A stretch of DNA of 64,000 bases from Geminisphaera colitermitum TAV2 (GTDB lineage: Bacteria; Verrucomicrobiota; Verrucomicrobiia; Opitutales; Opitutaceae): the NCBI RefSeq assembly GCF_000171235.2, contig NZ_ABEA03000060.1, forward strand, positions 53,140-117,139, read 5' to 3'. Shown here piece by piece: positions 1 through 8,489 of this stretch (position 1 is the first letter of the stretch; the number at the start of each line of letters is the position of its first letter). Position numbers and translations under genes: made by a program. A model generated the notes under the pieces. It was not told where the DNA came from. It did not search any database and saw only the letters and a program-made list of their open reading frames with translations.

Positions 1-1200
1 ACCTTCGCCGACGGCACGCCGGGCGGCGCCGATCAGGTCGTAAACATCGCACCAGTCGAGCCGCAGGTTGATGCGTCCGGCATCGAGACGGGTCTGGTCG
101 AGCAGGTTGGCGACCAGATGATCGAGCCGGCGGGCGGCGGTGCGAATCTCCTGCGCCAGTATCTCGCGTCGCGCGCCCTTTTCGCGGGCCAGACCCTCGG
201 CAGCGGAACGCAGCACGGCGACCGGGGTTTTTAACTCGTGAGAAACGCTGTCGAGCAGGGTGCGGTGCATGCGCTCGGATTCGGCGAGCAGCTTCTCGCG
301 TTCGCCGGCGGCGCGAAATTGTTCGCGTTCCACGAGCAGGCCAATCTGCCCGGCAAAGGCCTCCATCAATTTTCGGTAACGCAACGGCACGCCAGATTCG
401 CCGCGGACCCACTGGACGGAAAACACGCCAAGCACCGTCTGGCCCCGCCTGACCGGCAGGTGCAGGCAGCCGCCGCCCTGCCGCGAGGCACGCGACAACT
501 CGCGTCGAACGTCCTCCCCGGCTCCATCGTCGCCCGCCTCGCGGCAGGCGGATTGAGCGAGCGCGATTTCCCGATCATCGAGGCGAAGCGAACTGGCCGG
601 ATGCAGTGCGAGGCGGTTGTCGCCCCCCAGCAGTGACAACGCCGTGGGCGCGCCAAACAATGCGTCGGCCTGACGCAACGCCACCTCGACCGCCTCGTCG
701 AGCGTGCGCGCGCTGCTCAAGGCGCGGGTCAGGTGAAACATCGCGGTGGCATGTTGCTCGCGCTGCCGTTCCTGTTGTTCCTTCGCTCGAAACCGGGAGG
801 TGAGCTGGCCCGCCACCAGCGCCACGACAAAATAGGTGCCGAGAAACATGCCGTCTTGCAGGCTGAGGCTCGAAAACGCCATGCGCGGAGCCACGATGAA
901 AAAGTTCCAGGCCAGCACACTCACGACGCTGGCGAAGAGAATCGGCCACCGGCTCACGCGCAGGCACAGCACGATCACGGCCAGCAGGTAAAGATCGCCA
1001 AAGACGCGATAATCCACCGGCACGAACCATGCGACCGCAGTCACCGCCGCGATCACGAGCAACACTTCCATGTATTCGCGCGGCAGGGTGGAGCGCGGAG
1101 TTTCCCAGCGAATCACGCCACCGGGCCCCGTGCTGCCGGCACCGCCGGACGGGGGGGGGGGGGGGGAGGGAGGAGGCGTGTGCTCACGAGGACTGTCCAT
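1..1200 (-). CDS. Sensor histidine kinase, KdpD-like (3' end outside the window)
   Basis: The gene starts with ATG at 1200 and stays open to the left edge, giving 400 residues. Residues about 10-18 are a Pro-rich stretch encoded by a run of 16 C on the coding strand. Residues about 44-145 hold closely spaced hydrophobic helices like the DUF4118 membrane region of KdpD. A GAF-like segment follows (about 160-290). The HisKA dimerisation segment contains LLDSVSHELKTPVAV with the phosphoacceptor His at about 321. The ATPase domain must lie beyond the window. It lacks the large N-terminal KdpD sensor domain, so it may not sense potassium. No response regulator is visible. The kinase call is firm; the ligand is unknown. 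Confidence 0.85.
   Translation of the reverse strand, partial: MDSPREHTPPPSPPPPPSGGAGSTGPGGVIRWETPRSTLPREYMEVLLVIAAVTAVAWFVPVDYRVFGDLYLLAVIVLCLRVSRWPILFASVVSVLAWNFFIVAPRMAFSSLSLQDGMFLGTYFVVALVAGQLTSRFRAKEQQERQREQHATAMFHLTRALSSARTLDEAVEVALRQADALFGAPTALSLLGGDNRLALHPASSLRLDDREIALAQSACREAGDDGAGEDVRRELSRASRQGGGCLHLPVRRGQTVLGVFSVQWVRGESGVPLRYRKLMEAFAGQIGLLVEREQFRAAGEREKLLAESERMHRTLLDSVSHELKTPVAVLRSAAEGLAREKGARREILAQEIRTAARRLDHLVANLLDQTRLDAGRINLRLDWCDVYDLIGAARRAVGEG
1151..1166. repeat. G16 homopolymer in the histidine kinase gene
   Basis: Sixteen consecutive G on the + strand encode Pro near the N terminus of the kinase. The downstream frame is open at this length, so the gene is 'on' as sequenced. 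A change of one base would truncate the protein within its first residues. Confidence 0.95.
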
Positions 1201-1240
1201 GTCTTGATGTCCCAAGGGAGGTTCTACGGATTCAGTTCTT

Positions 1241-1325
1241 AACCGCGAATGAACGCGAATAGACGCGAATAAAAAAGCCAGAACTCATTGGTTTTATTCG
1301 TGTCCATTCGCGTCCATTCGCGGTT
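1241..1325. repeat. Inverted repeat with 10-nt periodic arms (CGCGAAT family)
   Basis: The left arm (1241-1274) is AACCGCGAAT followed by two more 10-nt units ending in GCGAAT, then AAAA. The right arm (1292-1325) is its near-complement. The loop is short. It lies between the histidine kinase and kdsB. Other members are at 10857-10895 (one arm) and 38811-38894 (perfect 34-bp arms). Confidence 0.9.
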
Positions 1326-1364
1326 GGCTGGTTGGATTGGGGCAAAGATTTTTTGTAAATCCCC

Positions 1365-2123
1365 TCAATGTCTTGATGTTTTGAAATGCGCCTCGAATTT
1401 CACCGCATCCTCGGGTGTGTCCACGCCGATGGTCGCGTCCTCAGTGACGTCGCAGGCGATGTCGTAGCCGTTTTCGAGGACGCGGAGTTGTTCGAGTTTT
1501 TCGAGTTGCTCGTAACGTCCGGGGGGCAGGCTCGCGAGGCGGTCAAGAAGGGCGGCCTTGTAGGCGTAGAGCCCGAGGTGACGGTAGCAGGGGTTGGCGC
1601 GCACCCAGGCGTCATCCACCTGCCCGGCAAGGTCGCGGCAGTAGGGAATCGGCGAACGGGAGAAATAGAGGGCGCGGTCTCCGGCCGGGGCGAAGACGAC
1701 TTTGACCTGGTTGGGATTGGCAAAATCGGCGGCGGTCTTGAAAGGCGTGGCGAGAGTGGCCATTGCGGCGGGACCGGCGATGAGTTGGGCGAGCCGACGG
1801 ATTTGCGCGCCGGTGACGAGGGGTTCGTCGGCCTGCACGTTGATGACGTGATCGGCGCGGACGGTGCGATTGGCTTCTGCGATCCGGTCGGTGCCGTTGG
1901 GATGCTGGCGACCGGTGCGAATGACGGAAAACCCGGCGTCCAGCAGAGGCGCGGCCAGCAAATCGTCGTCCACGGCAAAGTGGAGGGGGAGTTCGGGAGC
2001 CTGGGTGCGGATGCGTTCGGCGGTGTGGAGGATGAGGGGGCGTCCGCCGACGATATGCAGGAGTTTGCGGGGGAATCGGGTGGATTCCAGTCGGCAGGGG
2101 ACGATGATGGCGGTGTCGGGCAT
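1365..2123 (-). CDS. kdsB: 3-deoxy-manno-octulosonate cytidylyltransferase
   Basis: The enzyme activates Kdo with CTP to CMP-Kdo for the LPS inner core, in the cytosol. The 252-residue product has the nucleotidyltransferase signature at residues 8-20 ([13 protein letters not shown]) and NVQADEP at 95-101, and matches the usual family length of about 250. The frame stays open far upstream, but the conserved start [11 protein letters not shown] fixes the ATG at 2123. It is divergent from the HPr gene 78 nt away. Together with lpxB (15.6 kb) it shows a Gram-negative envelope with lipid A and Kdo. Confidence 0.95.
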   Translation of the reverse strand: MPDTAIIVPCRLESTRFPRKLLHIVGGRPLILHTAERIRTQAPELPLHFAVDDDLLAAPLLDAGFSVIRTGRQHPNGTDRIAEANRTVRADHVINVQADEPLVTGAQIRRLAQLIAGPAAMATLATPFKTAADFANPNQVKVVFAPAGDRALYFSRSPIPYCRDLAGQVDDAWVRANPCYRHLGLYAYKAALLDRLASLPPGRYEQLEKLEQLRVLENGYDIACDVTEDATIGVDTPEDAVKFEAHFKTSRH

Positions 2124-2201
2124 GGAAAAAGCGCCAGCGTGGAGACTGGGTTTTTGAGTTGCAAGCCACCCTCTCGCCGGGAACCTTCTGCCTTCTGACC
2201 C

Positions 2202-2501
<300 letters not shown>

Positions 2502-2538
2502 GCCAGCCATGCACCGGTAACGCAGCGGATTCCCGGGC

Positions 2539-2847
2539 ATGCAAACGCCAGTCAACATCCAGATCATCGGCAACGAAGTCGCCATCGCGTGGGACGACGG
2601 CGTCGAAACATATTTCCACAGCGAGGATCTGCGCGCCGCCTCGTCCAGCGCCGAAAACGTGGGCGAACGCGACATCCTCGGTCAGCGCCATGGCGGCGAC
2701 GAGCGCACGCGTTTCCCCGGCGTCACCGCCACCGGCTGGGAGCGCGTAGGCGGCTACGCCATCCGCTTCGATTTCAGCGACGGCCACCGCACCGGCATTT
2801 ATTCCTACGACTACCTTCGCCAACTCGCCGCCCGCCTCGACAAATAA
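2539..2847 (+). CDS. DUF971 family protein
   Basis: A 102-residue protein that fits the DUF971 (gamma-butyrobetaine hydroxylase N-terminal-like) family: an opening basic/aromatic strand (IAWDDGVE), a central ERDILG-type segment, and a terminal [18 protein letters not shown] then YSYDYLR. In other proteins the domain occurs with Fe-S or Mrp-type partners, and its function alone is unknown. The gene is co-directional with HPr and is followed by a C20 tract before hisI. Confidence 0.8.
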   Translation: MQTPVNIQIIGNEVAIAWDDGVETYFHSEDLRAASSSAENVGERDILGQRHGGDERTRFPGVTATGWERVGGYAIRFDFSDGHRTGIYSYDYLRQLAARLDK

Positions 2848-2859
2848 ACCAGCCGCCAT

Positions 2860-2879
2860 CCCCCCCCCCCCCCCCCCCC
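2860..2879. repeat. C20 homopolymer between the DUF971 gene and hisI
   Basis: The longest G/C run in the window: twenty C, 56 nt before the hisI start. An AT-rich segment with repeats of TTAATTC follows (about 2896-2930), which may hold the hisI promoter or translation enhancer. No clear Shine-Dalgarno sequence is seen. Confidence 0.9.
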
Positions 2880-2935
2880 GCCTGCCATTCCATTCCTAAC
2901 TCCTAATTTTTAATTCTTAATTCTTAATTTCCTTT

Positions 2936-3394
2936 ATGTTCCCAGTCCGCACCACCACCGCCGAAGTCGAACTCGGTTCCACGCTCCAGATCAAATTTGG
3001 CTCCGACGGCCTCATCCCCTGCATTACGCAGGACATCGTCACGGGGCAGGTCTTGATGTTCGCCTTCATGAACGCCCAGTCGTTGGAACACACGCTCAAG
3101 ACGAAGAAAGCCACCTACTGGAGCCGTTCGCGCAACAAGCTCTGGTGCAAGGGCGAGGAGTCGGGCAACGTGCAGTGGGTTAAGGAGCTTTACACCGACT
3201 GCGACCAGGACGTGATTCTCATCAAGGTGGAACAAAAGGGCGCGGCCAATGCGTCATGCCACAACGGATACAAGTCGTGCTTTTACCGCAAGCTCGCCGA
3301 CCTCGACACCGCCGCCGAGGGCTCCAGCTTCAAGCTGGAATTTGTCTCCCAGCCCCTCTTCGACCCGGCCGTCGTTTACAAAAAGAAGGCCTGA
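2936..3394 (+). CDS. hisI: Phosphoribosyl-AMP cyclohydrolase
   Basis: It opens the purine ring of phosphoribosyl-AMP, the third step of histidine biosynthesis. The 152-residue protein has the full metal site: SRSRNKLWCKGEESGN at 63-78, DCDQD at 88-92 and CHNGYKSCFY at 108-117, with Cys89, Cys108 and Cys115. It is a stand-alone HisI without the HisE domain. About 20 N-terminal residues precede the usual family start and the C terminus is longer than usual. No other his gene is in the window. It converges on the FAD oxidoreductase gene. Confidence 0.95.
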   Translation: MFPVRTTTAEVELGSTLQIKFGSDGLIPCITQDIVTGQVLMFAFMNAQSLEHTLKTKKATYWSRSRNKLWCKGEESGNVQWVKELYTDCDQDVILIKVEQKGAANASCHNGYKSCFYRKLADLDTAAEGSSFKLEFVSQPLFDPAVVYKKKA

Positions 3395-3412
3395 AACCTT
3401 CGGACTTGAATG

Positions 3413-3438
3413 GGCGACGGACGTCCGGCTCCGTCGCC
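3413..3438 (+). terminator. Hairpin between convergent hisI and the FAD oxidoreductase gene
   Basis: A perfect 9-bp stem (GGCGACGGA at 3413-3421 with TCCGTCGCC at 3430-3438) sits 18 nt after the hisI stop. There is no strong U tract, so termination on either strand is an inference. Confidence 0.5.
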
Positions 3439-3491
3439 ACCGGCAAGCTAGCCTGATGGCGCTGCCATCCGCAGCTTATCCTTTTTCGCCT

Positions 3492-5033
3492 TTACGTTTG
3501 GACGAACGGATTGTGATGCCCTGCCCGTGCGCCCGCACCCTGTATCCGCTTCAATCGTAAATCGGCCTCCGTCATGGAAGGCGCGCCGGCCGCCAGCAAA
3601 TACTGCCCCTGTTGCAACAACAACGATCTCACTTCGTCGGTGTTCAGCGCCCGGGATGTCACTCCCTGCTTCACCGCCAGCGCCGCCGCGGTCCCGGCGC
3701 CTTGGCCCACTGCCATCGCCGTTGCCATCACACGGACCGAACCGAACGCATGGTGTGTCGCCGAAATACAACGACCTGCCACCAACAGATTATCCACGCC
3801 TTGAGGCAACAGACTGCGATAGGGGATTTCATACACCGCCCTGCCTGAGCCGGTAAATATCTGCGTTTTCCCATCCGGAGGATGAATGTCGATGGCGAAC
3901 GTCCCGCACGCGATCCCGTCCGGGAATGCCCGGCTGCTCAACACATCCTCTTTTGCCATCGTATAATCGCCGACGATCCGCCGCGTCTCGCGCACGCCCA
4001 CCTGCACTCCGGTATCGACAATGTAAGACGACGCGAATCCACCGACATGTTTGCGAAGGAAGCGATGAATCTGCCAAGCCTGCCGGCGTGTTGCAATTTC
4101 CGCCCGCGTCAGATCCTCCACCTGCGTCCCGTCGATGCCTTGCAGACGCGTGCAGTTCACCGCGATCTGTCCGTCATTGGGAAGTTGATACATCAGGATT
4201 CGCGGCGCCGCCTCCTCCGGATACTCACCCGCCTCCATCGCCCGTTTCACCAGATCGGACAGCCCGAGAAATGCCAGCGTCTCGTGCGAATCGATCTCCT
4301 CATCGCTCGGCGAATCTTTCAACAAGTCGCGGTTCGCTTTCATCCAGTGGCGGAGCGCATCGTAGTCCACTCCGCCGATCCGATAAAAAAGCGTCACCGG
4401 CTGTAACGCCCCATCACCCTCGCGCCCTTTGACGAACGGCGCGCCGATTCTCGCCACCACATCCGCGTCCGCCGAGCAATCGATCACAAACTTCGGGCGG
4501 ATCGCCTGACGCCCGGACTTGTTTTCGACGATCACATGCCGCACCCGTCCACCTTCCGCCACTGCGTCCACAAACGCGCTGTGCAACAAAAGCTCCACCC
4601 CTGCCTCCTCCGCCATGTCGAACAACAACAACTTCATCCCCTCCGGGTCGAAGGGCGTCATCGATGCGTTGTCAAACGTCAGGTCAGTCACATGCCCGGG
4701 CGACGCGGTGAGCGACACCAACCGCTCCACCACTTCCCCCGAGATTCCCCGAATCACCTGCTCCCCGTGGATGTCGTGAAACGTGAACATCGGATTCACC
4801 ATCGCCGCCGTCAGGTTTCCTCCGAGAAACCCGTAACGCTCCACCAACAGCACCTTCGCTCCATTGCGCGCCGCGGCCACCGCCGCGCCGATCCCCGCCG
4901 GACCCGCGCCAATGACGAGCACATCCGGCTCGTGCGTCACCGGCACTTGCCTCACCGGTTCGATGACAGTGCCCCGTGATTTTCCCGGTTCCGTTTTTTT
5001 CTGAATCGCGTTGTTCGCTTTCGAGTTATCCAT
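3492..5033 (-). CDS. FAD-dependent oxidoreductase (FAD_oxidored family)
   Basis: A 513-residue flavoprotein counted from ATG 5033. The dinucleotide-binding segment VLVIGAGPAGIGAA is followed by VLLVERYGFLGGN, a pattern typical of the PF12831 family. A C-terminal FAD-contact segment reads LLVAGRCISATHHAFGSVRVM. The substrate is unknown; many relatives sit in sugar-use loci, as here with GH51 and AraC. The start is chosen because GGAG (5042-5045 on the + strand) lies 8 nt upstream and the upstream reading frame is repeat-derived. The frame is open through to GH51, so it would be called as one fused protein. Confidence 0.85.
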   Translation of the reverse strand: MDNSKANNAIQKKTEPGKSRGTVIEPVRQVPVTHEPDVLVIGAGPAGIGAAVAAARNGAKVLLVERYGFLGGNLTAAMVNPMFTFHDIHGEQVIRGISGEVVERLVSLTASPGHVTDLTFDNASMTPFDPEGMKLLLFDMAEEAGVELLLHSAFVDAVAEGGRVRHVIVENKSGRQAIRPKFVIDCSADADVVARIGAPFVKGREGDGALQPVTLFYRIGGVDYDALRHWMKANRDLLKDSPSDEEIDSHETLAFLGLSDLVKRAMEAGEYPEEAAPRILMYQLPNDGQIAVNCTRLQGIDGTQVEDLTRAEIATRRQAWQIHRFLRKHVGGFASSYIVDTGVQVGVRETRRIVGDYTMAKEDVLSSRAFPDGIACGTFAIDIHPPDGKTQIFTGSGRAVYEIPYRSLLPQGVDNLLVAGRCISATHHAFGSVRVMATAMAVGQGAGTAAALAVKQGVTSRALNTDEVRSLLLQQGQYLLAAGAPSMTEADLRLKRIQGAGARAGHHNPFVQT

Positions 5034-6872
5034 GTCAGTTGCTCCGTTGAGGCTTCGTTGAAGTTCAGTTTTCTTTTTCGGTTCTTCGACGTTTTCGGTG
5101 GAGGGACTGGCTTCCGATATGGAGTGCGGCGATTCATCGCCGCTTTGGACGACGTGATTCATCACGTCGCCTCGCCTTACCCTCTTGCTACCATCTCCGT
5201 CTGGCAAAGGACGCACCGGGAAGCCGGAGAGCAGAAGGCGGGAGGCAGGAGGCGGGGCGTTAAAACGACCCGTCGAAAGCGGCGATGAATCGCCGCACTC
5301 CATGTCGGACCTCCGAAAACATCGAAGAACCTCTTTTTCGCAGCGGAGGAGTACCACCGACTTCGGAGAACAGGTCCACGAAGCAAGCGCCTCGCCAACG
5401 TCCTGCTCGACCGGCCGCACTCGCTCCGGATTTTCAAAGTCGTTGGCCGCCTGGGGATCTTCGTCGCCCAGCGTCCAGACGCGCCGGACGCGGTATCCGG
5501 CGGGCAACTTCAGCTCCACTTCCGCCGCATCCGAACGATGCCGGTTGATCAGACTCAACACGATCGCTCCGTCGTCCTGCAAAGCCGCCGCGGAATCCAG
5601 CAGCGGAGCCTTCGGCGTGTCACAACCTTTCAGATACGCGCTGCGGATCGGCGGCGTCTCGACCGACGGGCATTCCGCAACCGTTCTGAGAGACGTCCCG
5701 CGCATCCACTTGGTGTATTGGCGGAACACATGAAAGAGGGGCGTCCGCACCACCTGATCGGCGTTTACCAACAGAGGCGCGTGGCCGTTGACCAGAAACA
5801 CGTAGTTCGCCATCGCCACCTTCGGGCAATGCCGCAGCATCACGTTCAGCGTCCCGGCAACGAATACCGCATCCTCCACGGTGCGGGGATCCTTCCGCAA
5901 CAGGCCGTCGTGGGAAGCCCGGCTGCTCGTCGCGTAATGCCGGATATTCCACTCGTCGATTGCGATCCGCAGCTCCTTTTTCAGGCCTGACCGGCTCCGG
6001 GCTTCCTCGATTGCCGCCAGCATTTTTCGGATCTGAAAATCGAAATAGACCGGAGTGAAAACCACGGTCTCGTATTCATCCGCCGCGCCTTTTGTGGAAG
6101 TGGCGTACATGTGGAGCGTCAGGTAGTCGATCAGCTCACCCGCGCCTGCCAGCACTTCGCGGTCCCATTCCGGATCGTTCCCGGCGCTCGACCCCACCGC
6201 GAGGATCTTGATGGAAGGGTCGCGTTCCTTCATCGCAGACGCCCATTGCGCCAGCGTCTTCGCATACGTTGCGGCGTCCATGTGCCCGGTTTCCCCCGCG
6301 GCCCAGGTCTCGTTGCCAACGCCCCAATACGTCACTCCGTATGGCTCGGGATGTCCGTTTAAAACCCGCCGCCGGCCCTGCTCTGTATCCTTGCCAGCAT
6401 TACAATACTCCAGCCAGCGCAACGCCTCATCAAGGGTGCCCGAGCCGAGATTCACATTGAGGTAAGGCTTGCAGCCTATCTGTTTCGACCAGTTGAGAAA
6501 TTCGTCGGTCCCGAACTGATGGGACTCCTGCCCGCCCCAATGCTTGTTCGGCAACACCGGGCGTTTGTCCCGCGGGCCGATTCCGTTTTCCCAGTGATAC
6601 ACGTCCGCGAAGGAACCGCCCGGCCACCGCACCACCGGCACCTCCATGTCGTGCGCCGCCGCCACCACGTCCTTGCGCAAGCCCCGCTCGTCGGACAAGG
6701 GCGAACGGTCATCCCACACCGCGGGATAAATGCACTCCTCGGACTCCTTCACATGCTCAAAATACTGGCCGTAGATTTCCGGTTCGATTGCGCCGAATGC
6801 CTCGGCCACATCGACCGCCACGCTCGCACGGTAGGCGTTTTGCGAAAAAGGTCTTGCGACGATGGGTTTCAT
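3492..6872 (-). CDS. GH51 alpha-L-arabinofuranosidase, frame running on through a repeat into the FAD oxidoreductase gene
   Basis: Residues 1 to about 513 (6872 to about 5332) form a GH51 arabinofuranosidase, which releases terminal arabinose from arabinan or arabinoxylan. The acid/base Glu188 lies in WGVGNETW and the nucleophile Glu307 in AIDEWNI. The C-terminal beta domain ends near SPKSVVLL, as expected for the family. There is no signal peptide, so it probably acts on imported oligosaccharides. The original stop is gone: a repeat element (5080-5331) inserted right at the 3' end keeps the frame open to 3492, giving 1126 codons. About 100 residues of the fusion are repeat-derived (MECGDSSPL type). 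An AraC regulator lies 95 nt upstream. Whether read-through protein is made is unknown. Confidence 0.85.
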   Translation of the reverse strand: MKPIVARPFSQNAYRASVAVDVAEAFGAIEPEIYGQYFEHVKESEECIYPAVWDDRSPLSDERGLRKDVVAAAHDMEVPVVRWPGGSFADVYHWENGIGPRDKRPVLPNKHWGGQESHQFGTDEFLNWSKQIGCKPYLNVNLGSGTLDEALRWLEYCNAGKDTEQGRRRVLNGHPEPYGVTYWGVGNETWAAGETGHMDAATYAKTLAQWASAMKERDPSIKILAVGSSAGNDPEWDREVLAGAGELIDYLTLHMYATSTKGAADEYETVVFTPVYFDFQIRKMLAAIEEARSRSGLKKELRIAIDEWNIRHYATSSRASHDGLLRKDPRTVEDAVFVAGTLNVMLRHCPKVAMANYVFLVNGHAPLLVNADQVVRTPLFHVFRQYTKWMRGTSLRTVAECPSVETPPIRSAYLKGCDTPKAPLLDSAAALQDDGAIVLSLINRHRSDAAEVELKLPAGYRVRRVWTLGDEDPQAANDFENPERVRPVEQDVGEALASWTCSPKSVVLLRCEKEVLRCFRRSDMECGDSSPLSTGRFNAPPPASRLLLSGFPVRPLPDGDGSKRVRRGDVMNHVVQSGDESPHSISEASPSTENVEEPKKKTELQRSLNGATDMDNSKANNAIQKKTEPGKSRGTVIEPVRQVPVTHEPDVLVIGAGPAGIGAAVAAARNGAKVLLVERYGFLGGNLTAAMVNPMFTFHDIHGEQVIRGISGEVVERLVSLTASPGHVTDLTFDNASMTPFDPEGMKLLLFDMAEEAGVELLLHSAFVDAVAEGGRVRHVIVENKSGRQAIRPKFVIDCSADADVVARIGAPFVKGREGDGALQPVTLFYRIGGVDYDALRHWMKANRDLLKDSPSDEEIDSHETLAFLGLSDLVKRAMEAGEYPEEAAPRILMYQLPNDGQIAVNCTRLQGIDGTQVEDLTRAEIATRRQAWQIHRFLRKHVGGFASSYIVDTGVQVGVRETRRIVGDYTMAKEDVLSSRAFPDGIACGTFAIDIHPPDGKTQIFTGSGRAVYEIPYRSLLPQGVDNLLVAGRCISATHHAFGSVRVMATAMAVGQGAGTAAALAVKQGVTSRALNTDEVRSLLLQQGQYLLAAGAPSMTEADLRLKRIQGAGARAGHHNPFVQT
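5034..5045 (-). promoter_or_regulatory. Ribosome binding site that sets the FAD oxidoreductase start
   Basis: On the minus strand GGAG lies 8 nt before ATG 5033. Clear Shine-Dalgarno sequences are rare in this window, so this one supports separate translation of the oxidoreductase despite the open frame upstream. Confidence 0.6.
5080..5331. repeat. Repeat element A with terminal inverted repeats, inserted at the 3' end of the GH51 gene
   Basis: The ends are inverted copies of GGTTCTTCGACGTTTTC (5080-5096; right end 5312-5331). The core (about 5118-5304) starts and ends with GGAGTGCGGCGATTCATCG and its complement, with further small palindromes inside. The same termini bound element B (8018-8341), and the same core occurs at 14137-14253. 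No transposase is encoded, so it resembles a MITE or nested palindromic repeat. Confidence 0.85.
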
Positions 6873-6967
6873 GGGACGCAGAGGCTACCCGATTTCGTCC
6901 CGGCGCGCCATGTCCCGGCGGCCCCGGTCCATGTCTCAAATCCCCATCGTCGGATCGGCGGAAAAAC

Positions 6968-7825
6968 CTACACCATGCCCGATGCCCGCGCGCTCGTTCT
7001 CGCCTTCTCCCGATAACGCGACGGCGGCATCCCGTATTCCCGAGCGAAAGCCTTGCTGAAACAAAACGCATCGCTGAACCCCACCCGTTCCGCGACCACG
7101 TCGAGCGTGCTGTCCGTCAGCAACAGCAATTCGCAGGACTTTCGCAGGCGAAGCCGCGTCAACCGCTGACGAGGGCTGCACCCATAGTGTCGTTGGCAAA
7201 GCCGCCGTAAATGTTCCCTGCCGACATGGGCCTCCGCCACCAGCTTCGCCACTTCCCAATCCTCGTTCAGCCGCTGCGCGACCACCTCCCATAATTTTTC
7301 GATTCGCGGATCAATCGCCCGCCGGTTCGCCAGACTGGCCAATGAGGCCCGGAGCAAATCGCACCAGATGCCGACAAGCTGCGGAGAATTTCCTCGCGTC
7401 ACCTCGGTGAACAAACCGCGGTTTGCCGCCTCCAGCGCATACGAAGCCGCGGGCATCAGCACGGGGCGCGCATCCTGAAAAAGCTCCGGATATTTTTCCG
7501 TCGTTTCGAATTTTGCCCACGCGTATTTCCATTCGCCGAAACGTCGGTCCACCCGATAGCCGTGCGCCACGCCAGGCGGCATAATGTAAACCGTTTCCCA
7601 CCCCGCCTCCTGCCAGCTCTCGTTGCAAACCACCGAACCAGCGCCCGCAATCGTCGCGATCACCAACCCGAAAACCGGCTCGGGCCGGATGAAACACCAG
7701 TTGCCGCTGGCGTGCGTGATCCCCACCTCGATCAGACCCAACTCCTTCAACAGCGGACACCGGTCCCGACTCACTTCCAGTCGTTCAATCACATCGCAAA
7801 AACTCTCCGTCCTGATCAGTTGCAT
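6968..7825 (-). CDS. AraC family transcriptional regulator
   Basis: A 285-residue regulator. The N-terminal half is a cupin-like sensor (VYIMPPGVAHGYR within a beta-rich region); residues about 185-275 carry two helix-turn-helix motifs, the second with LDVVAERVGFSDAFCFSKAFAREYGMPPSRYR, the AraC/XylS signature. It is co-directional with and 95 nt upstream of the GH51 gene, so it probably controls the GH51/FAD oxidoreductase unit in response to a plant sugar such as arabinose (inference). Confidence 0.9.
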   Translation of the reverse strand: MQLIRTESFCDVIERLEVSRDRCPLLKELGLIEVGITHASGNWCFIRPEPVFGLVIATIAGAGSVVCNESWQEAGWETVYIMPPGVAHGYRVDRRFGEWKYAWAKFETTEKYPELFQDARPVLMPAASYALEAANRGLFTEVTRGNSPQLVGIWCDLLRASLASLANRRAIDPRIEKLWEVVAQRLNEDWEVAKLVAEAHVGREHLRRLCQRHYGCSPRQRLTRLRLRKSCELLLLTDSTLDVVAERVGFSDAFCFSKAFAREYGMPPSRYREKARTSARASGMV

Positions 7826-7930
7826 CCGGGCATTTCACTGTTTCCAGGAGTCTGATCGAATATTTTCGGAAGGGGCAAAATCCCTGCGCCACCCGGTAGT
7901 TTTTCGATAGAGAATTTTCGGTTTATTTTG

Positions 7931-8372
7931 TCTCACGCAGAGACACAGAGAACGCAGAGCCAGAAAAGGCAATATTTGTAACTTATTTATAATTAGTAAT
8001 CTATGTTTTCCCTGCGGGTTCTTCGACGTTTTCAGTGGAAACTCGATAAGTTGATATAGCGGGAGTTGGCGCGGTAGCGCCCGTAGCGCAGGCATCTTGC
8101 CTGCCATCTAAATTGATTGCGCGAAGCGCGGTGGCATCGGTTTGTCACGTAGTTCGGTGCTTTATTGCCAATTCGAACCGTGCGACTCACGAATACGCAG
8201 AGGTAACGGTTCGGGCTAAAGCTCCGAACTACGTCAAGGCAAGCGGCGCTTCGCGCAGTAGTTTGGATTGCAGGCAAGATGCCTGCGCTACGGGCGCTGC
8301 CGCGCCAACTCTCGTCTATCCACTGAAAACGTCGAAGAACCTCTCTGCGCCTCTGCGTCTCTGCGTGATCTC
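7931..8372. repeat. Nested inverted-repeat complex between the AraC and dsbD genes
   Basis: This fills most of the 664-nt divergent gap 7826-8489, which holds no gene. The outer arms are CACGCAGAGACACAGAG (7934-7950) and its degenerate complement (8343-8372). Inside lies element B (8018-8341), whose ends are GGTTCTTCGACGTTTTC and its complement. Inside B are arms reading TAGCGCAGGCATCTTGCCTG and a matching complement (about 8080-8105 and 8270-8300). The layout is palindrome within palindrome, as if one repeat had inserted into another. Confidence 0.85.
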
Positions 8373-8410
8373 TTAAGCCTTGCGACAAATTGAACGGCGA
8401 ATGCTTCAAA

Positions 8411-8431
8411 CGCAGCAAGTTCCATGCTGCG
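8411..8431 (+). promoter_or_regulatory. Short hairpin in the dsbD leader
   Basis: CGCAGCA (8411-8417) and TGCTGCG (8425-8431) form a 7-bp stem about 59 nt before the dsbD start. Its role is unknown. Confidence 0.3.
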
Positions 8432-8489
8432 AGCCACCTGTATTACGCTCCGCATTTGCGTCCGGGAACGGACTCCCTAGCTTCGCTGC

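Noticed and set aside
1241..1325. CRISPR-like array from the regular 10-nt units
   Set aside because: Units are too short, lack spacers, form a palindrome, and no cas gene is present.
5118..5304. Small proteins beginning MECGDSSPL in several places
   Set aside because: They are translations of the palindromic repeat core and have no independent start signals.
3492..6872. A true bifunctional arabinofuranosidase-oxidoreductase
   Set aside because: The linker is a repeat element found at other sites, and a good ribosome binding site precedes the second gene's own start.
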